NCBI GenBank assembly: GCA_913063835.1
Contig: CAJXZV010000006.1
Span: 1-45,756 of the forward strand
Source: an uncultured Eubacteriales bacterium
GTDB taxonomy: Bacteria; Bacillota; Sulfobacillia; UBA995; UBA9673
Direction of reading: 5' to 3'
Length of the DNA: 45,756 nt
The position numbers and the translations under genes are program-made. Below, one piece after another: positions 16,935 to 25,471 of this stretch. Under the pieces are notes generated by a model. That model did no database searches. It worked only from the letters and a program-made list of their open reading frames with translations, and had not been told where the DNA came from. Within the stretch, counting starts at the first letter, position 1. Each line of letters opens with the position of its first letter.

Positions 16935-17826
16935 CTGTCTCCCTCCCTCGTCCCTCGTCCCCGCCGGGACCACGGTCGGGTCGGAGGCGGCGGGGTGCCG
17001 GCGGAAGACGCTCCCAGGCCTTCCGGACCTGCTCCCGTCGGGCCAGGAACCGCTCCCGGCTCGGGACCATCCACTCCGCCAGATGCCGGGCAAGATGCAC
17101 GGCGGTGAAGCGGTGGTCGGCTTCCGGCCGGCTGGGATCGTAAAGGCAGAAAGGACACGGGCCCGGTCCCGCCTCTGACCCGGAGGAGGCCTGCAGGGGG
17201 CCGGCGTCCCAGGGCAGGCGGCAGACCGGGCAGACACCGTCTTCCACCGGGAGGCTCCTGTCCTCGAGGACGGCCAGCCCGAGTTCCCGGGCCCGGCCGA
17301 CCGTCTCCGGGTCGAGGAGGACCTCCGCCGGGCCCGGGGCGTAGGCGGTGAAGCCGCCGACGAGCCTGCCTCCGAGGAGCATGGCGAGCTGGCTGGTGAC
17401 CGACAGGGACAGGAGGTCCCATCCCGGCCTCCCGGCGACGGCGATGGCGCCCGCCGGCTTCGGTCGGCGCGTCCCCAGACGCGGGAACTCCATCACGCCG
17501 TGGTCGATGAGGGCCTTGACCTGGGCGGGCGGCCCGAGGAAGTAGGTCGGCGAGGCGACGACGACCCCGTCGTAAGAGGCCGCCGTCCTCAGAAGCCAGG
17601 TGATGTCCGGCGCCTTCCGACAGCCGTCGCCCTTGTAGACGCAGGCGAGGCATCCGTCACAGAACCCCAGCCGGAGGTCTTCGAGGTGGATGATGTCGAC
17701 AAGGGCTCCCCGCTCCGCGGCGGCCTGGAGGGCCACCTTGACCAGGGCTTCGGAGTTGCCGCCCCGTCGCAGAGAGGCCACGACCCCCAGTAGCCTCTTA
17801 CGGCGACCGTCCACCTCAGCGCTCAT
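16912..17826 (-). CDS. Iron-sulfur flavoprotein (Isf-like, NADPH-dependent FMN reductase fold), copy 1
   Basis: Product of 304 residues. Residues 10-150 form a flavodoxin-like fold with SLRRGGNSEAL (FMN phosphate loop) and ASPTYFLGPPAQVKALIDH. The compact cluster motif FCDGCLACVYKGDGC (C-x2-C-x2-C-x6-C) is that of iron-sulfur flavoproteins carrying a [4Fe-4S] cluster. A second Cys set, CPVC and CPFC, about 30 residues apart near residues 205-240, suggests a zinc ribbon. The ATG at 17826 overlaps the upstream paralogue's stop by 4 bases (ATGA). The Arg/Gly-rich last 30 residues differ from copy 2. Probably an electron-transfer or reductase protein; substrate unknown. Confidence 0.83.
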   Translation of the reverse strand: MSAEVDGRRKRLLGVVASLRRGGNSEALVKVALQAAAERGALVDIIHLEDLRLGFCDGCLACVYKGDGCRKAPDITWLLRTAASYDGVVVASPTYFLGPPAQVKALIDHGVMEFPRLGTRRPKPAGAIAVAGRPGWDLLSLSVTSQLAMLLGGRLVGGFTAYAPGPAEVLLDPETVGRARELGLAVLEDRSLPVEDGVCPVCRLPWDAGPLQASSGSEAGPGPCPFCLYDPSRPEADHRFTAVHLARHLAEWMVPSRERFLARREQVRKAWERLPPAPRRLRPDRGPGGDEGRGRETDARSGRQ

Positions 17827-18644
17827 CCCGGCCTCACCCGGCGGGGCCGGAACTCCTCGATGGCCGCCCGCGCCGCCTCGACCTCTTGTCGCCTGGCCAG
17901 GAAGCGCTCGCGGCTCGGGTACATCCACTCTTCGACGAACCGGGCCAGGCTCTCCCCGGTGAACCGGTGCGACCCCTCCGGTCCGGCCGGGTCGTGGCCG
18001 CAGAACGGGCAGGGCGTGCGGAGGGCCTCGGGTGGCCTCTTGAGATGGCAGACCGGACAGGCGCCTTCGGGCGGCGGGAGGAGGCGGTCCTCGAGGACGG
18101 CGAGACCGATGTCCCTCGCCCTCTGCAGCACCCCCTCGTCAAGGAGGACCTCGCCCGGCCCCGGCGCGTAGGCCGTCAGACTGCCCACGAGCCTGCCCCC
18201 GAGGAGCAGGGCGAGTTGGTTCGTCACCGGCCGCACGAAGTGGTCCCAGCCGGGAAGCCCCGCCACGCACAGCGTGCCGGTCGGTTTGGACCGCGGGCCG
18301 GGCCGGCGCACGAGGTCGGCCACGGCACGGTCGATGAGGGCCTTGACCTGGGCCGCCGCTCCGAGGAGGTAGGTCGGGGCGGCGAGGATGAGGCCGTCGT
18401 AGGCCGCAACCGTCTCGAAGAGCCACGGGACGTCGTCGTCCTGGACACACCCCTGTCCCTTGTAGACGCAACGGAGACAGCCCCGGCAGAACCCGACGCG
18501 AAGGTCGCTGAGGTAGACGATATCCGTCTCGGCTCCTGCGTCCGCGGCCGCCCCGAGAGCGACACGGACGAGGGCCTCCGAGTTGCCTCCCGCGCGGTGG
18601 GAGGCGACGATACCCAGAAGGCGCTTTCGTTCCGGCATGGTCAT
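17823..18644 (-). CDS. Iron-sulfur flavoprotein (Isf-like), copy 2
   Basis: Product of 273 residues, a close paralogue of the next gene along its whole length. It has SHRAGGNSEAL, the cluster motif CRGCLRCVYKGQGC (Cys53, 56, 59, 66), AAPTYLLGAAAQVKALID, and the C-terminal CPVC...CPFC ribbon followed by WMYPSRERFLARR. The tandem pair arose by duplication. It overlaps the MFS gene by 4 bases and its paralogue by 4 bases, so translation is likely coupled. A heterodimer of the two copies is plausible but not shown by sequence. Confidence 0.83.
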   Translation of the reverse strand: MTMPERKRLLGIVASHRAGGNSEALVRVALGAAADAGAETDIVYLSDLRVGFCRGCLRCVYKGQGCVQDDDVPWLFETVAAYDGLILAAPTYLLGAAAQVKALIDRAVADLVRRPGPRSKPTGTLCVAGLPGWDHFVRPVTNQLALLLGGRLVGSLTAYAPGPGEVLLDEGVLQRARDIGLAVLEDRLLPPPEGACPVCHLKRPPEALRTPCPFCGHDPAGPEGSHRFTGESLARFVEEWMYPSRERFLARRQEVEAARAAIEEFRPRRVRPG

Positions 18645-20047
18645 CCCGCCCCGTACTGCCTGTTCTCGGTCGCTTCAGGCCCGGCCGTGCGCAGGGCCGG
18701 CCCTTGGCGGAACTTGGGCGCCGCCGGCCATCTTTCCTGCCGCCTCGGCTCGGGAAGGCGCCCGGCCACAAGAATCCCGACGAGAGCGAAGGCGGCGCTG
18801 ACCGCGAAGACGGCCGGGTAGCCCAGAACGGAGGCCACGGCGCCCCCGACGGCTCCCAAGAAGGCGAAGGGGGCCACAAGGGTGTTCAAAAGACCGATGA
18901 AGGTCGGCCGCTCCGCGGGCGGGGCCATGTCGATGACGAAATTGGTGAAACCGATCCAACTCGCCCCGTAGGTCCAGCCCAGGAAGGCGTAGACGACGGG
19001 GTAGAAGGCCACCGCCGCGGCCCCGACCCCTCCCCCGACGAGGTGGAGGGCCGTGAGGCCGAGGGCCGTGGCCGGGGCGAGGAAGGCGGTGAGGAGGGCC
19101 ATCAGGACCACGACGCGGTTACCCACCCGGTCGCTCAGCCGCCCGGCCAGCCCGCTGCCGACGAGAAGGCCGACCATGTGCGCTGAGACGTACGTGCCGA
19201 CCGCGCCGACGTCCACCCCGAGGTTCTGGCGGGCGTGCAGGACGAAGAAGGGCTGGGACAGGAAGATGAGGGCCATGCAGAACCTGGCCTTCATGAGTCG
19301 GACGAAGTCGGGTGACGAACGCCACACTCCCGGCAGGGACCTGAAGTAGCTCCACACGCTCTGCCGTCTCTTGGGCCCGGGAGAGGGCTTCTCCCTCACC
19401 CCGATGAAGGCGAGAACGGACAGGAGGAGCCCGGCCGCCGTGCACAGGAAGAGGATGGCGTACCGGTCCGGATAGGGAGCGGTGTTGAGGATGTGGCGGA
19501 CGAGGAAGCCCGCTAGGAAGGCCAGGACCCCGCCGATGACCATCTGGTAGCCGAAGAGGCGGCCGCGCAGCTCCGCCGGGATGGCGTCGGCCACAACATC
19601 GGTCCATGGGACCCCGTTCACCCCCTCGCTCAGGGCCGCCAGGAGAAACACGGGCAGAAACAGCGCCAGCGCTAGCCTCGGGTTCGTCCCGGCCAGGTAG
19701 TAGGTTATGGCCGCCATGAGGACCAGTTCGAACCGTTGGAGGAGCGAGTTGGCCACGACGAGAGGCTTCCTGCGCCTGAGGCTCTCGGTGAGGTTGGCCA
19801 CGAAGAGCTGGGGCAGGAACCATCCGAACATGCGCGCGGAGCCGACCAACCCGATGATGAACTTCGAATCGGTGAGGGTGCTCGCGAAGGCCGGCAGGAC
19901 GGTGCTCGAGTCGTAGAAGGCCGACCCGACGGCGAAGAAGATCCCGTCGAGGACGAGCAGGATGAAGTTGCGCCTGAGGTCGGGGTCCTTCGAGGCGGAG
20001 GGGCCCGGACGCTGGCCGACCCGGTTACAGACCGCTGGCTCGGACAA
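18641..20047 (-). CDS. MFS transporter of the flavoprotein/HDAC operon
   Basis: Product of 468 residues with about twelve membrane helices and typical MFS loops (GLAGRLSDRVGNRVVVL, ESLRRRKPLVV). The TTG at 20047 was taken as the start, with GAGAGG 8 bases upstream; it overlaps the end of the Nif3-like gene by 23 bases. Substrate unknown. Operon placement with Fe-S flavoproteins and a deacetylase suggests import or export of the compound they process. It is only distantly similar to the MFS gene at 9973. Confidence 0.83.
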   Translation of the reverse strand: MSEPAVCNRVGQRPGPSASKDPDLRRNFILLVLDGIFFAVGSAFYDSSTVLPAFASTLTDSKFIIGLVGSARMFGWFLPQLFVANLTESLRRRKPLVVANSLLQRFELVLMAAITYYLAGTNPRLALALFLPVFLLAALSEGVNGVPWTDVVADAIPAELRGRLFGYQMVIGGVLAFLAGFLVRHILNTAPYPDRYAILFLCTAAGLLLSVLAFIGVREKPSPGPKRRQSVWSYFRSLPGVWRSSPDFVRLMKARFCMALIFLSQPFFVLHARQNLGVDVGAVGTYVSAHMVGLLVGSGLAGRLSDRVGNRVVVLMALLTAFLAPATALGLTALHLVGGGVGAAAVAFYPVVYAFLGWTYGASWIGFTNFVIDMAPPAERPTFIGLLNTLVAPFAFLGAVGGAVASVLGYPAVFAVSAAFALVGILVAGRLPEPRRQERWPAAPKFRQGPALRTAGPEATENRQYGAG

Positions 20048-20846
20048 TCTCCAGGCCTCTCTCCTCCAGGGCCTGCACGAAGGGGTTGATGCCGACGAGG
20101 TCGGCCGCGATGTGCCCGGCCACGACGAGATTGGCGCCTTCAGGAGCCTCGGCTCTTATCTTGAGGAGTTCCGGGTAGTCGAGGTGGATGTAGACCAGGG
20201 TGCCCACACCGTGCCGGAAGTAGGCCAGGGCGACGGGGGCCCGGCCGTTGGTCCCGGCCCCGTGGGCGACGACCACCCTCCCGGCCGGGTTCCCAGGGTC
20301 ACCCAACACGACCAGCGGACGCGTGGGCGCCGCCTGGAACTCGGGGAGGGTCATGAGCCCCTCGATGACGTGACCGACCATGGCCCCGGGACCGGCGGCC
20401 GAGACGGCCTCCTGGACGGCCCTCTCCATGATGCGGCGGCCCAGCTCGTCGAGGGGGTTGTGGATGTTCACGTAGGGCAGGCCGAGGAGCCTCGCCGCCG
20501 AGACGGTCTGCCCGTAGTTGCCGGCGTGGTACCGGAGGGTGAGCGCCTCCTTGAGGGGTCTCACCGCCTCTTCAGCCTCGCCCCGCGGGACCCCTGCCGC
20601 CACCATCTGGTCGATGTGCCGGTCAAGAACGTCCGCGTAGCCCTGGACGAAGGGGTTCGGGTGGTGGGCTATGGCCGCGTCGAGACCGAGCTCCCTGGCG
20701 AGGAGGAGCTCAGCCGGCCCGACGTCGATGCCGAAGAGCGCCCTCCGGATGCCGTCACCTTCGACCTGGACGGCGCTGTCGCCGGGGATCTCCCGGAACC
20801 CGACGAGATCGAGCGCCACCTGCATGATCTCTGACGTGGACAGCAT
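20025..20846 (-). CDS. Nif3/DUF34-like dinuclear metal protein
   Basis: Product of 273 residues. Family landmarks are GIDVGPAELLL, AIAHHPNPF (metal-binding His pair), VNIHNPLDE, and near the C-terminus VVAGHIAADLVGINPF then LEERGLEIV. DUF34/Nif3 proteins bind two metal ions; bacterial members are often annotated as GTP cyclohydrolase I type 2, but the reaction is unsettled. ATG at 20846 has GGAGGGA upstream. It is 73 bases after the MarR gene and overlaps the MFS gene, so it belongs to this operon. Confidence 0.72.
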   Translation of the reverse strand: MLSTSEIMQVALDLVGFREIPGDSAVQVEGDGIRRALFGIDVGPAELLLARELGLDAAIAHHPNPFVQGYADVLDRHIDQMVAAGVPRGEAEEAVRPLKEALTLRYHAGNYGQTVSAARLLGLPYVNIHNPLDELGRRIMERAVQEAVSAAGPGAMVGHVIEGLMTLPEFQAAPTRPLVVLGDPGNPAGRVVVAHGAGTNGRAPVALAYFRHGVGTLVYIHLDYPELLKIRAEAPEGANLVVAGHIAADLVGINPFVQALEERGLEIVRASGL

Positions 20847-20919
20847 CGGCCTGTCCCTCCCGGCTCAGCCGCACGGCCCGAAAAGGCGAGCAGTGTGCGG
20901 GTCACGTGGTCGGTAGAGG

Positions 20920-21447
20920 TCATCTGGTCGGTTCATGTATGAGCTCGTATATCTCTTCCAGGACCGCGATGGCCTTGGCCCTCTCCTCGGCCGGAAGGTC
21001 CGCCAGGATACCGGTGAGGTAGCGTACCCGGCTCGCCAGCACCTTGTGGACCATCTCCTCGCCGCGGGGCAGGAGGCGCACCCTTATCACTCGGCGGTCG
21101 TTCTGGTCCCGCTCCCGGATGACGAACCCGCCCTTCTCCATCCGGCTGACGAGGTCGGTCACGGTGCTGCACGCGAGCGACATACGGTCGCAGAGGGCCC
21201 CCATGGGCATGTCCCCGTCCCGGTGGAGGAACAGCAAGGCGTCGAACTGAGGAGAGGTTATGCCGAAATCGGCGAGGATCTCGCGGCCCTTAGTGTAGAC
21301 GACATGACTTATCCTCCGCAGGAGCCTTTCGAAGCGCTCCACATCCTCCCGGAGGGTCCCGGTCGGCCCTTGCCAGCCGCCCCGGCAGAGGGGACAGCTC
21401 TCCCCGGCCTCGTCCCCGGCCTTCCCGACCTCTTCAGCGCCCGTCAC
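20920..21447 (-). CDS. MarR-family transcriptional regulator
   Basis: Product of 175 residues with a winged HTH: ITSPQFDALLFLH, MGALCDRMSLACSTVTDLVSRME (recognition helix) and FVIRERDQNDRRVIRVRLLPRGEEM (wing). An N-terminal CPLC pair near residue 20 could be redox- or metal-responsive. GTG at 21447 has GGGGGAG just upstream; an ATG at 21486 would add 13 residues. It heads the Nif3-MFS-Isf-Isf-HDAC operon and probably represses it in response to a small ligand. Confidence 0.87.
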   Translation of the reverse strand: MTGAEEVGKAGDEAGESCPLCRGGWQGPTGTLREDVERFERLLRRISHVVYTKGREILADFGITSPQFDALLFLHRDGDMPMGALCDRMSLACSTVTDLVSRMEKGGFVIRERDQNDRRVIRVRLLPRGEEMVHKVLASRVRYLTGILADLPAEERAKAIAVLEEIYELIHEPTR

Positions 21448-21594
21448 CGCTCTCTCCCCCTTCCGACAGGGCGGACGACCCGCCATGTCGGCTATAGCCT
21501 GATTCCACCTGCGGTCCAGCTATCCTCCTGAGACCCTCCGAGCCCCGCCCCGGCGGCCGCCGGAGCGTCCTCCCGCACCTCCGGAGAGACCCGG

Positions 21595-22377
21595 TTATGC
21601 TCCGAGAAGCTCAAGCATCATCTGGGCGTTCGTCGCCGCCTGGCCGGCGTGGCAGTTGTTGTAGAGCACGTAGGTCTTCTCGGTCCTGGCCTCCATGTCC
21701 CTCACCCGGGGCACCCACTCCTCCAGCTCCTCCCGGGTGTAGAGGTAGTCGTAGCGTTCCCAGGGCTCCTTGTGGTCCCACCACTTGGCCCTGTTGCGCC
21801 CATGGAAGCGGACGTAGCCGATGCCGGAGGTCACCACGCTCTCCCGCGGCATGAGCCCCTTCAGGGCCGGTTCGTCCACACAGCAGTACCCGAGCCCGAG
21901 CCGCCTCAATGTCTCGTGGGTCTCCGGACGGACCCACTCCCGGTTGCGGAACTCGACCACGAGGGGGACGTCGGGGTACCGGTCGCGAATCTCGGCGAGG
22001 TAGGAGACCGTCTCCACTGAGGGGCGGTGCTTCCACGGGAACTGGAAGAGGACACACCCGAGCTTGCCCGACTCCTCGAGAGGACGGACCGCCGCCCGGA
22101 ACTCCTCGAAGACCGCCCGGCGCTCCGCCGGGTCGGCCGGGATGTCGTGGGTCATGGACTTGTGGGCCTTGATGAGGAACTCGAACCTGTCAGGGGTCCG
22201 ACGGTCCATGGAAGCCAAGGTCCGGGCGTCGGGCATCCGGTAGTAGCTGAAGTTGAGCTCCACGACGGGGAAGCGCCGGGCGTAGTGGGCCAGCATGTCC
22301 CTGGGCCTCGTCCCCTCCGGATAGAAGGAGCCGACCCAATCCCTGTAGCTGAAGCCGGACGTCCCGACCAGGATCAA
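21595..22377 (-). CDS. DUF72 (YecE-like) protein
   Basis: Product of 260 residues with the DUF72 pattern: ILVGTSGFSYRDWVGSFYPEG at the start, VELNFSYYRMP, FKAHKSMTHD-like segment, CVLFQFPWK, VEFRNREW, and YVLYNNCHAGQAATNA near the end. A TIM-barrel fold is known for the family; its function is not. It overlaps dinB by 4 bases (TTGA), with a TTG start. Such coupling suggests shared expression with the polymerase. Confidence 0.85.
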   Translation of the reverse strand: MILVGTSGFSYRDWVGSFYPEGTRPRDMLAHYARRFPVVELNFSYYRMPDARTLASMDRRTPDRFEFLIKAHKSMTHDIPADPAERRAVFEEFRAAVRPLEESGKLGCVLFQFPWKHRPSVETVSYLAEIRDRYPDVPLVVEFRNREWVRPETHETLRRLGLGYCCVDEPALKGLMPRESVVTSGIGYVRFHGRNRAKWWDHKEPWERYDYLYTREELEEWVPRVRDMEARTEKTYVLYNNCHAGQAATNAQMMLELLGA

Positions 22378-23591
22378 GGCCCTTCTCCCCGCCCCCGTCC
22401 GGTGTCTTTCGGCGGCCCGTCCCGGCTCCTGGACAGGAGCCGGGCCCGGACCACGGAACGCTCGCCGTACCTGTCCCTGATTCTATCAACGGCCCTGGAT
22501 ACCCTCTGAAGCTTCTCTCTCGGGTCGAACAGGGTCCGGGGCCCTTCACCGCCGGCCTCGAGGTTCGTGAGCCCGACACCGATGAGGCGCACCTTCACCG
22601 AGGGGCGCCAGTAGGAGGCAAAGGCCGACCGAGCCGCTTCGTATATCTCCTCGGTGAGGTCGGTCGGGGTGGCGAGGGTCCGGGACCGCGTCACGGTGCT
22701 GAAGTCCGCCCTGCGGATCTTGACCGTCACCGTCCGGCCCCGGTAGCCCTCTCGCCGGAGGCGCGCGGCCACGTCCTCCGACAGGGCCAGGAGCGCCCTC
22801 TCGAGTTCCTCGGGGTCGTCCACGTCCCGGGAGAAGGTGGTCTCGCGGCTCAGGGACTTGGGCCCCCCCGCCTCGTCCGGCGGTGTGACCGGGGTATCGT
22901 CGCGGCCGTTGGCCGCGTCATGGAGGTGCCGGCCCGCCACGCCGAACTCACGCTCCAGAAGGTCCACCGGGTACCGGGCGAGGTCGCCGATGGTCTGAAG
23001 GCCCATGGCGCGGAGCTTGGCTGCCGTCCTGGGCCCCACGCCGTGGAGCCGGCCGACGGGCAGGGGCCAGATGAGGCCGGGGACGTCCTCGGCCCGGATG
23101 AGGGTGAGACCGTCAGGCTTCTGCATCTCAGAGCCCATCTTGGCCAGGAGGCGGTTCGGAGCGACCCCCACCGAGCAGGTCAGGCCGGTCTCGGCCCGGA
23201 CGGCCTCCTTGACCTTCCCGGCCGCGGCCACCGGGCCGCCAAGGAGCTTCTCGCAGCCGGTGATGTCAAGGTAGGCCTCGTCGACGGAGGTCTGCTCGAC
23301 AAGGGGCGTGAACCGCTTCAGGACGCTGAGGACGCGCCGCGAGTACTCGCGGTAGGCCCTGTGGTTGGCGCTGACGAAGAGGCCGTCAGGGCAAAGGCGC
23401 TTGGCCTGGACGGTGGGCATGGCCGACCGCACCCCATAGCGCCGGGCCTCGTAGGAGGCGGCTGAGACGACACCGCGCTCTTCGGCCCGGCCGCAGACGA
23501 TGACCGGGCGCCCGGCGAGGGTCGGGTCAAGCACCTGCTCGACGGACGCGAAGAAGGCGTCCATGTCGACATGCAGGACCCATCGGGGCAC
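22374..23591 (-). CDS. dinB: DNA polymerase IV, Y-family translesion polymerase
   Basis: Product of 405 residues, standard for DinB. Catalytic carboxylates sit in HVDMDAFFASVE (Asp9) and TSVDEAYLDITG near residue 100. A helix-hairpin-helix (LHGVGPRTAAKLRAMG) and a little-finger domain follow. It copies past DNA lesions with low fidelity. I see no C-terminal QL-F-like clamp motif with certainty. GTG start at 23591, 6 bases after the ndk stop; the three genes ndk-dinB-DUF72 are packed as a unit. Confidence 0.93.
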   Translation of the reverse strand: MPRWVLHVDMDAFFASVEQVLDPTLAGRPVIVCGRAEERGVVSAASYEARRYGVRSAMPTVQAKRLCPDGLFVSANHRAYREYSRRVLSVLKRFTPLVEQTSVDEAYLDITGCEKLLGGPVAAAGKVKEAVRAETGLTCSVGVAPNRLLAKMGSEMQKPDGLTLIRAEDVPGLIWPLPVGRLHGVGPRTAAKLRAMGLQTIGDLARYPVDLLEREFGVAGRHLHDAANGRDDTPVTPPDEAGGPKSLSRETTFSRDVDDPEELERALLALSEDVAARLRREGYRGRTVTVKIRRADFSTVTRSRTLATPTDLTEEIYEAARSAFASYWRPSVKVRLIGVGLTNLEAGGEGPRTLFDPREKLQRVSRAVDRIRDRYGERSVVRARLLSRSRDGPPKDTGRGRGEGP

Positions 23592-23597
23592 GGAAAC

Positions 23598-24197
23598 CTA
23601 GTACAGGACCTCCTCGTCGGCGCGTCTGTACTCGCAGGGCCTCTCCGGCCCGAACCAGTGGGCTATCTCGTGCGCCGCCTCCTCGGGGTTCGACGAGGCG
23701 TGGACGAGGTTCCGCACGGCCCGCTTCACATGGTTGGCCGCGACCGCCGAGGTGGACGAGTAGTCGCCGCGGATGGTCCCTGGGTCGGCGTAGAGCGGCA
23801 TCGTGGCGCCGCACAGCTTGCGCACGGTGGCGATGGCGTGCAGGCCCTCCAGGATCACGGCGACCACGGGACCCGAGGAGAGGTAGTCGACGTTCCAGCC
23901 CTTGACCATCTCCCCGATCTTCACCGGGTCGTCGGTCCCGACCTCCGCGACGGGGTCGATGCCCCGGTCGCGGTAGGTCTCGAGAGTCTTCCGCCCCATC
24001 CCCTCTATCCAGTCGGGGGTGTTCGGATAGTGCCTCGCGGCGAACTCCGGCGACGGCACGGTCATCTTGAGGCCCACGACCTTGAGCCCGACCTCCTCGA
24101 ACCGGGCCAGGATGCGTCCGATGAGGCCCCGCCGTACGGCGTCGGGCTTTATCAGGACGAGCGTCCGCTCGATGATGTCGGTCTTGTCGTCGGACAC
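23598..24197 (-). CDS. ndk: Nucleoside-diphosphate kinase, long form with insertion
   Basis: Product of 199 residues; most bacterial Ndk are 135-150. The start IIERTLVLIKPDAVRRGLIG and the active-site region NLVHASSNPEEAAHEIAHWFG, with the phospho-accepting His, are clear. Extra residues lie after HYP, in a DWIEGMGRKTLETY-type stretch of about 35 residues before SSGPVVAVILEG, and in a shorter insert before the active site. GTG at 24197 is about 10 bases after GGAGGTG. It transfers phosphate among (d)NTPs. Upstream codons in the frame are Arg/Pro-rich shadow. Confidence 0.92.
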   Translation of the reverse strand: MSDDKTDIIERTLVLIKPDAVRRGLIGRILARFEEVGLKVVGLKMTVPSPEFAARHYPNTPDWIEGMGRKTLETYRDRGIDPVAEVGTDDPVKIGEMVKGWNVDYLSSGPVVAVILEGLHAIATVRKLCGATMPLYADPGTIRGDYSSTSAVAANHVKRAVRNLVHASSNPEEAAHEIAHWFGPERPCEYRRADEEVLY

Positions 24198-24295
24198 GTC
24201 TTGGCAGCACCTCCAGGCGTCAAGGGCCGCCGGCCTGCCGGCCGGCAGCCCTCCCGCACGCCCCGCGCGGCGCCGGCCGGCAGCGGGCCGCAGGC

Positions 24296-25381
24296 TCAGA
24301 AGTCCGTCAGGGCGGCGACCGTCTCGGCGTCGAGTCTCCTCATCAGGGCGGTCACGAGCTTCACCGTGTTGTCGTAGTCCTCCAGGCTGAGAAGGGAGGT
24401 GTGGCTGTGGATGTAGCGGGTGGGGACGCTGATGACCACGCTCGGGACACCGGTGCGGTGCAGGTGTATCCGGCCGGCGTCCGTCCCGCCGCGCCCTATG
24501 GCCGAGTACTGGAAGGGGATGTTCTCCTTCTCCGCCGTCTCGACGCACAGTTCGAACAGGCGTCGGCTCGGAATCATGGAGCTGTCGATGATGAGGATGC
24601 TGGGGCCCTTGCCCACCTTGCTGATGGCCTCGTGCTCCCCGACACCGGGGGTGTCTCCGGGGATGTCCACCTCGAGGGCGAAGCCCACGTGCGGGTCGAC
24701 AGCCTCGACACTGGTCTTGGCCCCGCGAAGGCCGACCTCCTCCTGGACGGTCCCGACCCCGTAGATGGTGTTGGGATGCCCGCCGTCCTTGAGGGCCCGC
24801 ATGACGTCGATGAACACGGCTATGCCGATGCGGTCGTCCCAGGCCTTGCCCATGACGAGCCTGCCGTTAGCCGTGAGCTGGAACCGGCTGTCCGGGACGA
24901 CCTGGTCACCCGGACGGACCCCGAGTTCCTCCGAGGCCTCCTTCTCGTCGGCCGCTCCGATGTCGATGAACATGTCCTTCTTCTGGACGACCTTGTTCCG
25001 CTCTTCCTGCCCGAGAAGATGCGGCGGCTTCGAGCCGATGATTCCCGGGACATCGCCCTTCCTGGTCTTGACGACGACCCGCTGGGCGAGCATCACCTGC
25101 TCCCACCAGCCGCCCACGGGAAGGAACTTCAGGAACCCCTCCTTGGTGATGCTGGTGACGACGAAGCCTATCTCGTCCATGTGGCCAGCGAGCATGATCC
25201 GCGGTTCGTCGGCCGAACCCCGTTTCTTGACAATGACACTGCCGAGCTTGTCGGTCGAGACCTCGGCGAGACCGGAGACCTCTTCGCGGATCACCCGCCT
25301 GACCTCGTCCTCGTAGCCTGAGACGCCGGGCGCCTCGCTGAGCCGCCGGAGCATCTCGAGCCGCTCCTGTGACGCTTCCAA
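24296..25381 (-). CDS. M42-family metallo-aminopeptidase
   Basis: Product of 361 residues of the M42 (FrvX/YsdC-like) dinuclear zinc/cobalt aminopeptidase family. Metal-site motifs are LAGHMDEIGFVV, KAWDDRIG, TVQEEVGLRGA, ALEVDIPGDTPG and SHTSLLSLED near the C-terminus. Members form self-compartmentalising dodecamers and trim peptides in the cytoplasm. TTG start at 25381 with GGGAGG 7 bases upstream. It follows the speD terminator, so it likely has its own promoter or reads through. Confidence 0.9.
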   Translation of the reverse strand: MEASQERLEMLRRLSEAPGVSGYEDEVRRVIREEVSGLAEVSTDKLGSVIVKKRGSADEPRIMLAGHMDEIGFVVTSITKEGFLKFLPVGGWWEQVMLAQRVVVKTRKGDVPGIIGSKPPHLLGQEERNKVVQKKDMFIDIGAADEKEASEELGVRPGDQVVPDSRFQLTANGRLVMGKAWDDRIGIAVFIDVMRALKDGGHPNTIYGVGTVQEEVGLRGAKTSVEAVDPHVGFALEVDIPGDTPGVGEHEAISKVGKGPSILIIDSSMIPSRRLFELCVETAEKENIPFQYSAIGRGGTDAGRIHLHRTGVPSVVISVPTRYIHSHTSLLSLEDYDNTVKLVTALMRRLDAETVAALTDF

Positions 25382-25428
25382 GACCAGACCTCCCTACTCG
25401 TCGGTTCCCTCGGGGCGAGGGTTGATGA

Positions 25429-25471
25429 CCAAACCAAAAGGAGCGACCGGCCTAGACGGCCGCCCGCTCCT
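25429..25471 (-). terminator. Intrinsic terminator of speD
   Basis: AGGAGCG (25439-25445) pairs with CGCTCCT (25465-25471), with an inner GGCC/GGCC pairing around the speD stop codon. On the minus strand it is followed by TTTTGGTTTGG. A good rho-independent terminator that overlaps the last speD codons. Confidence 0.8.
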
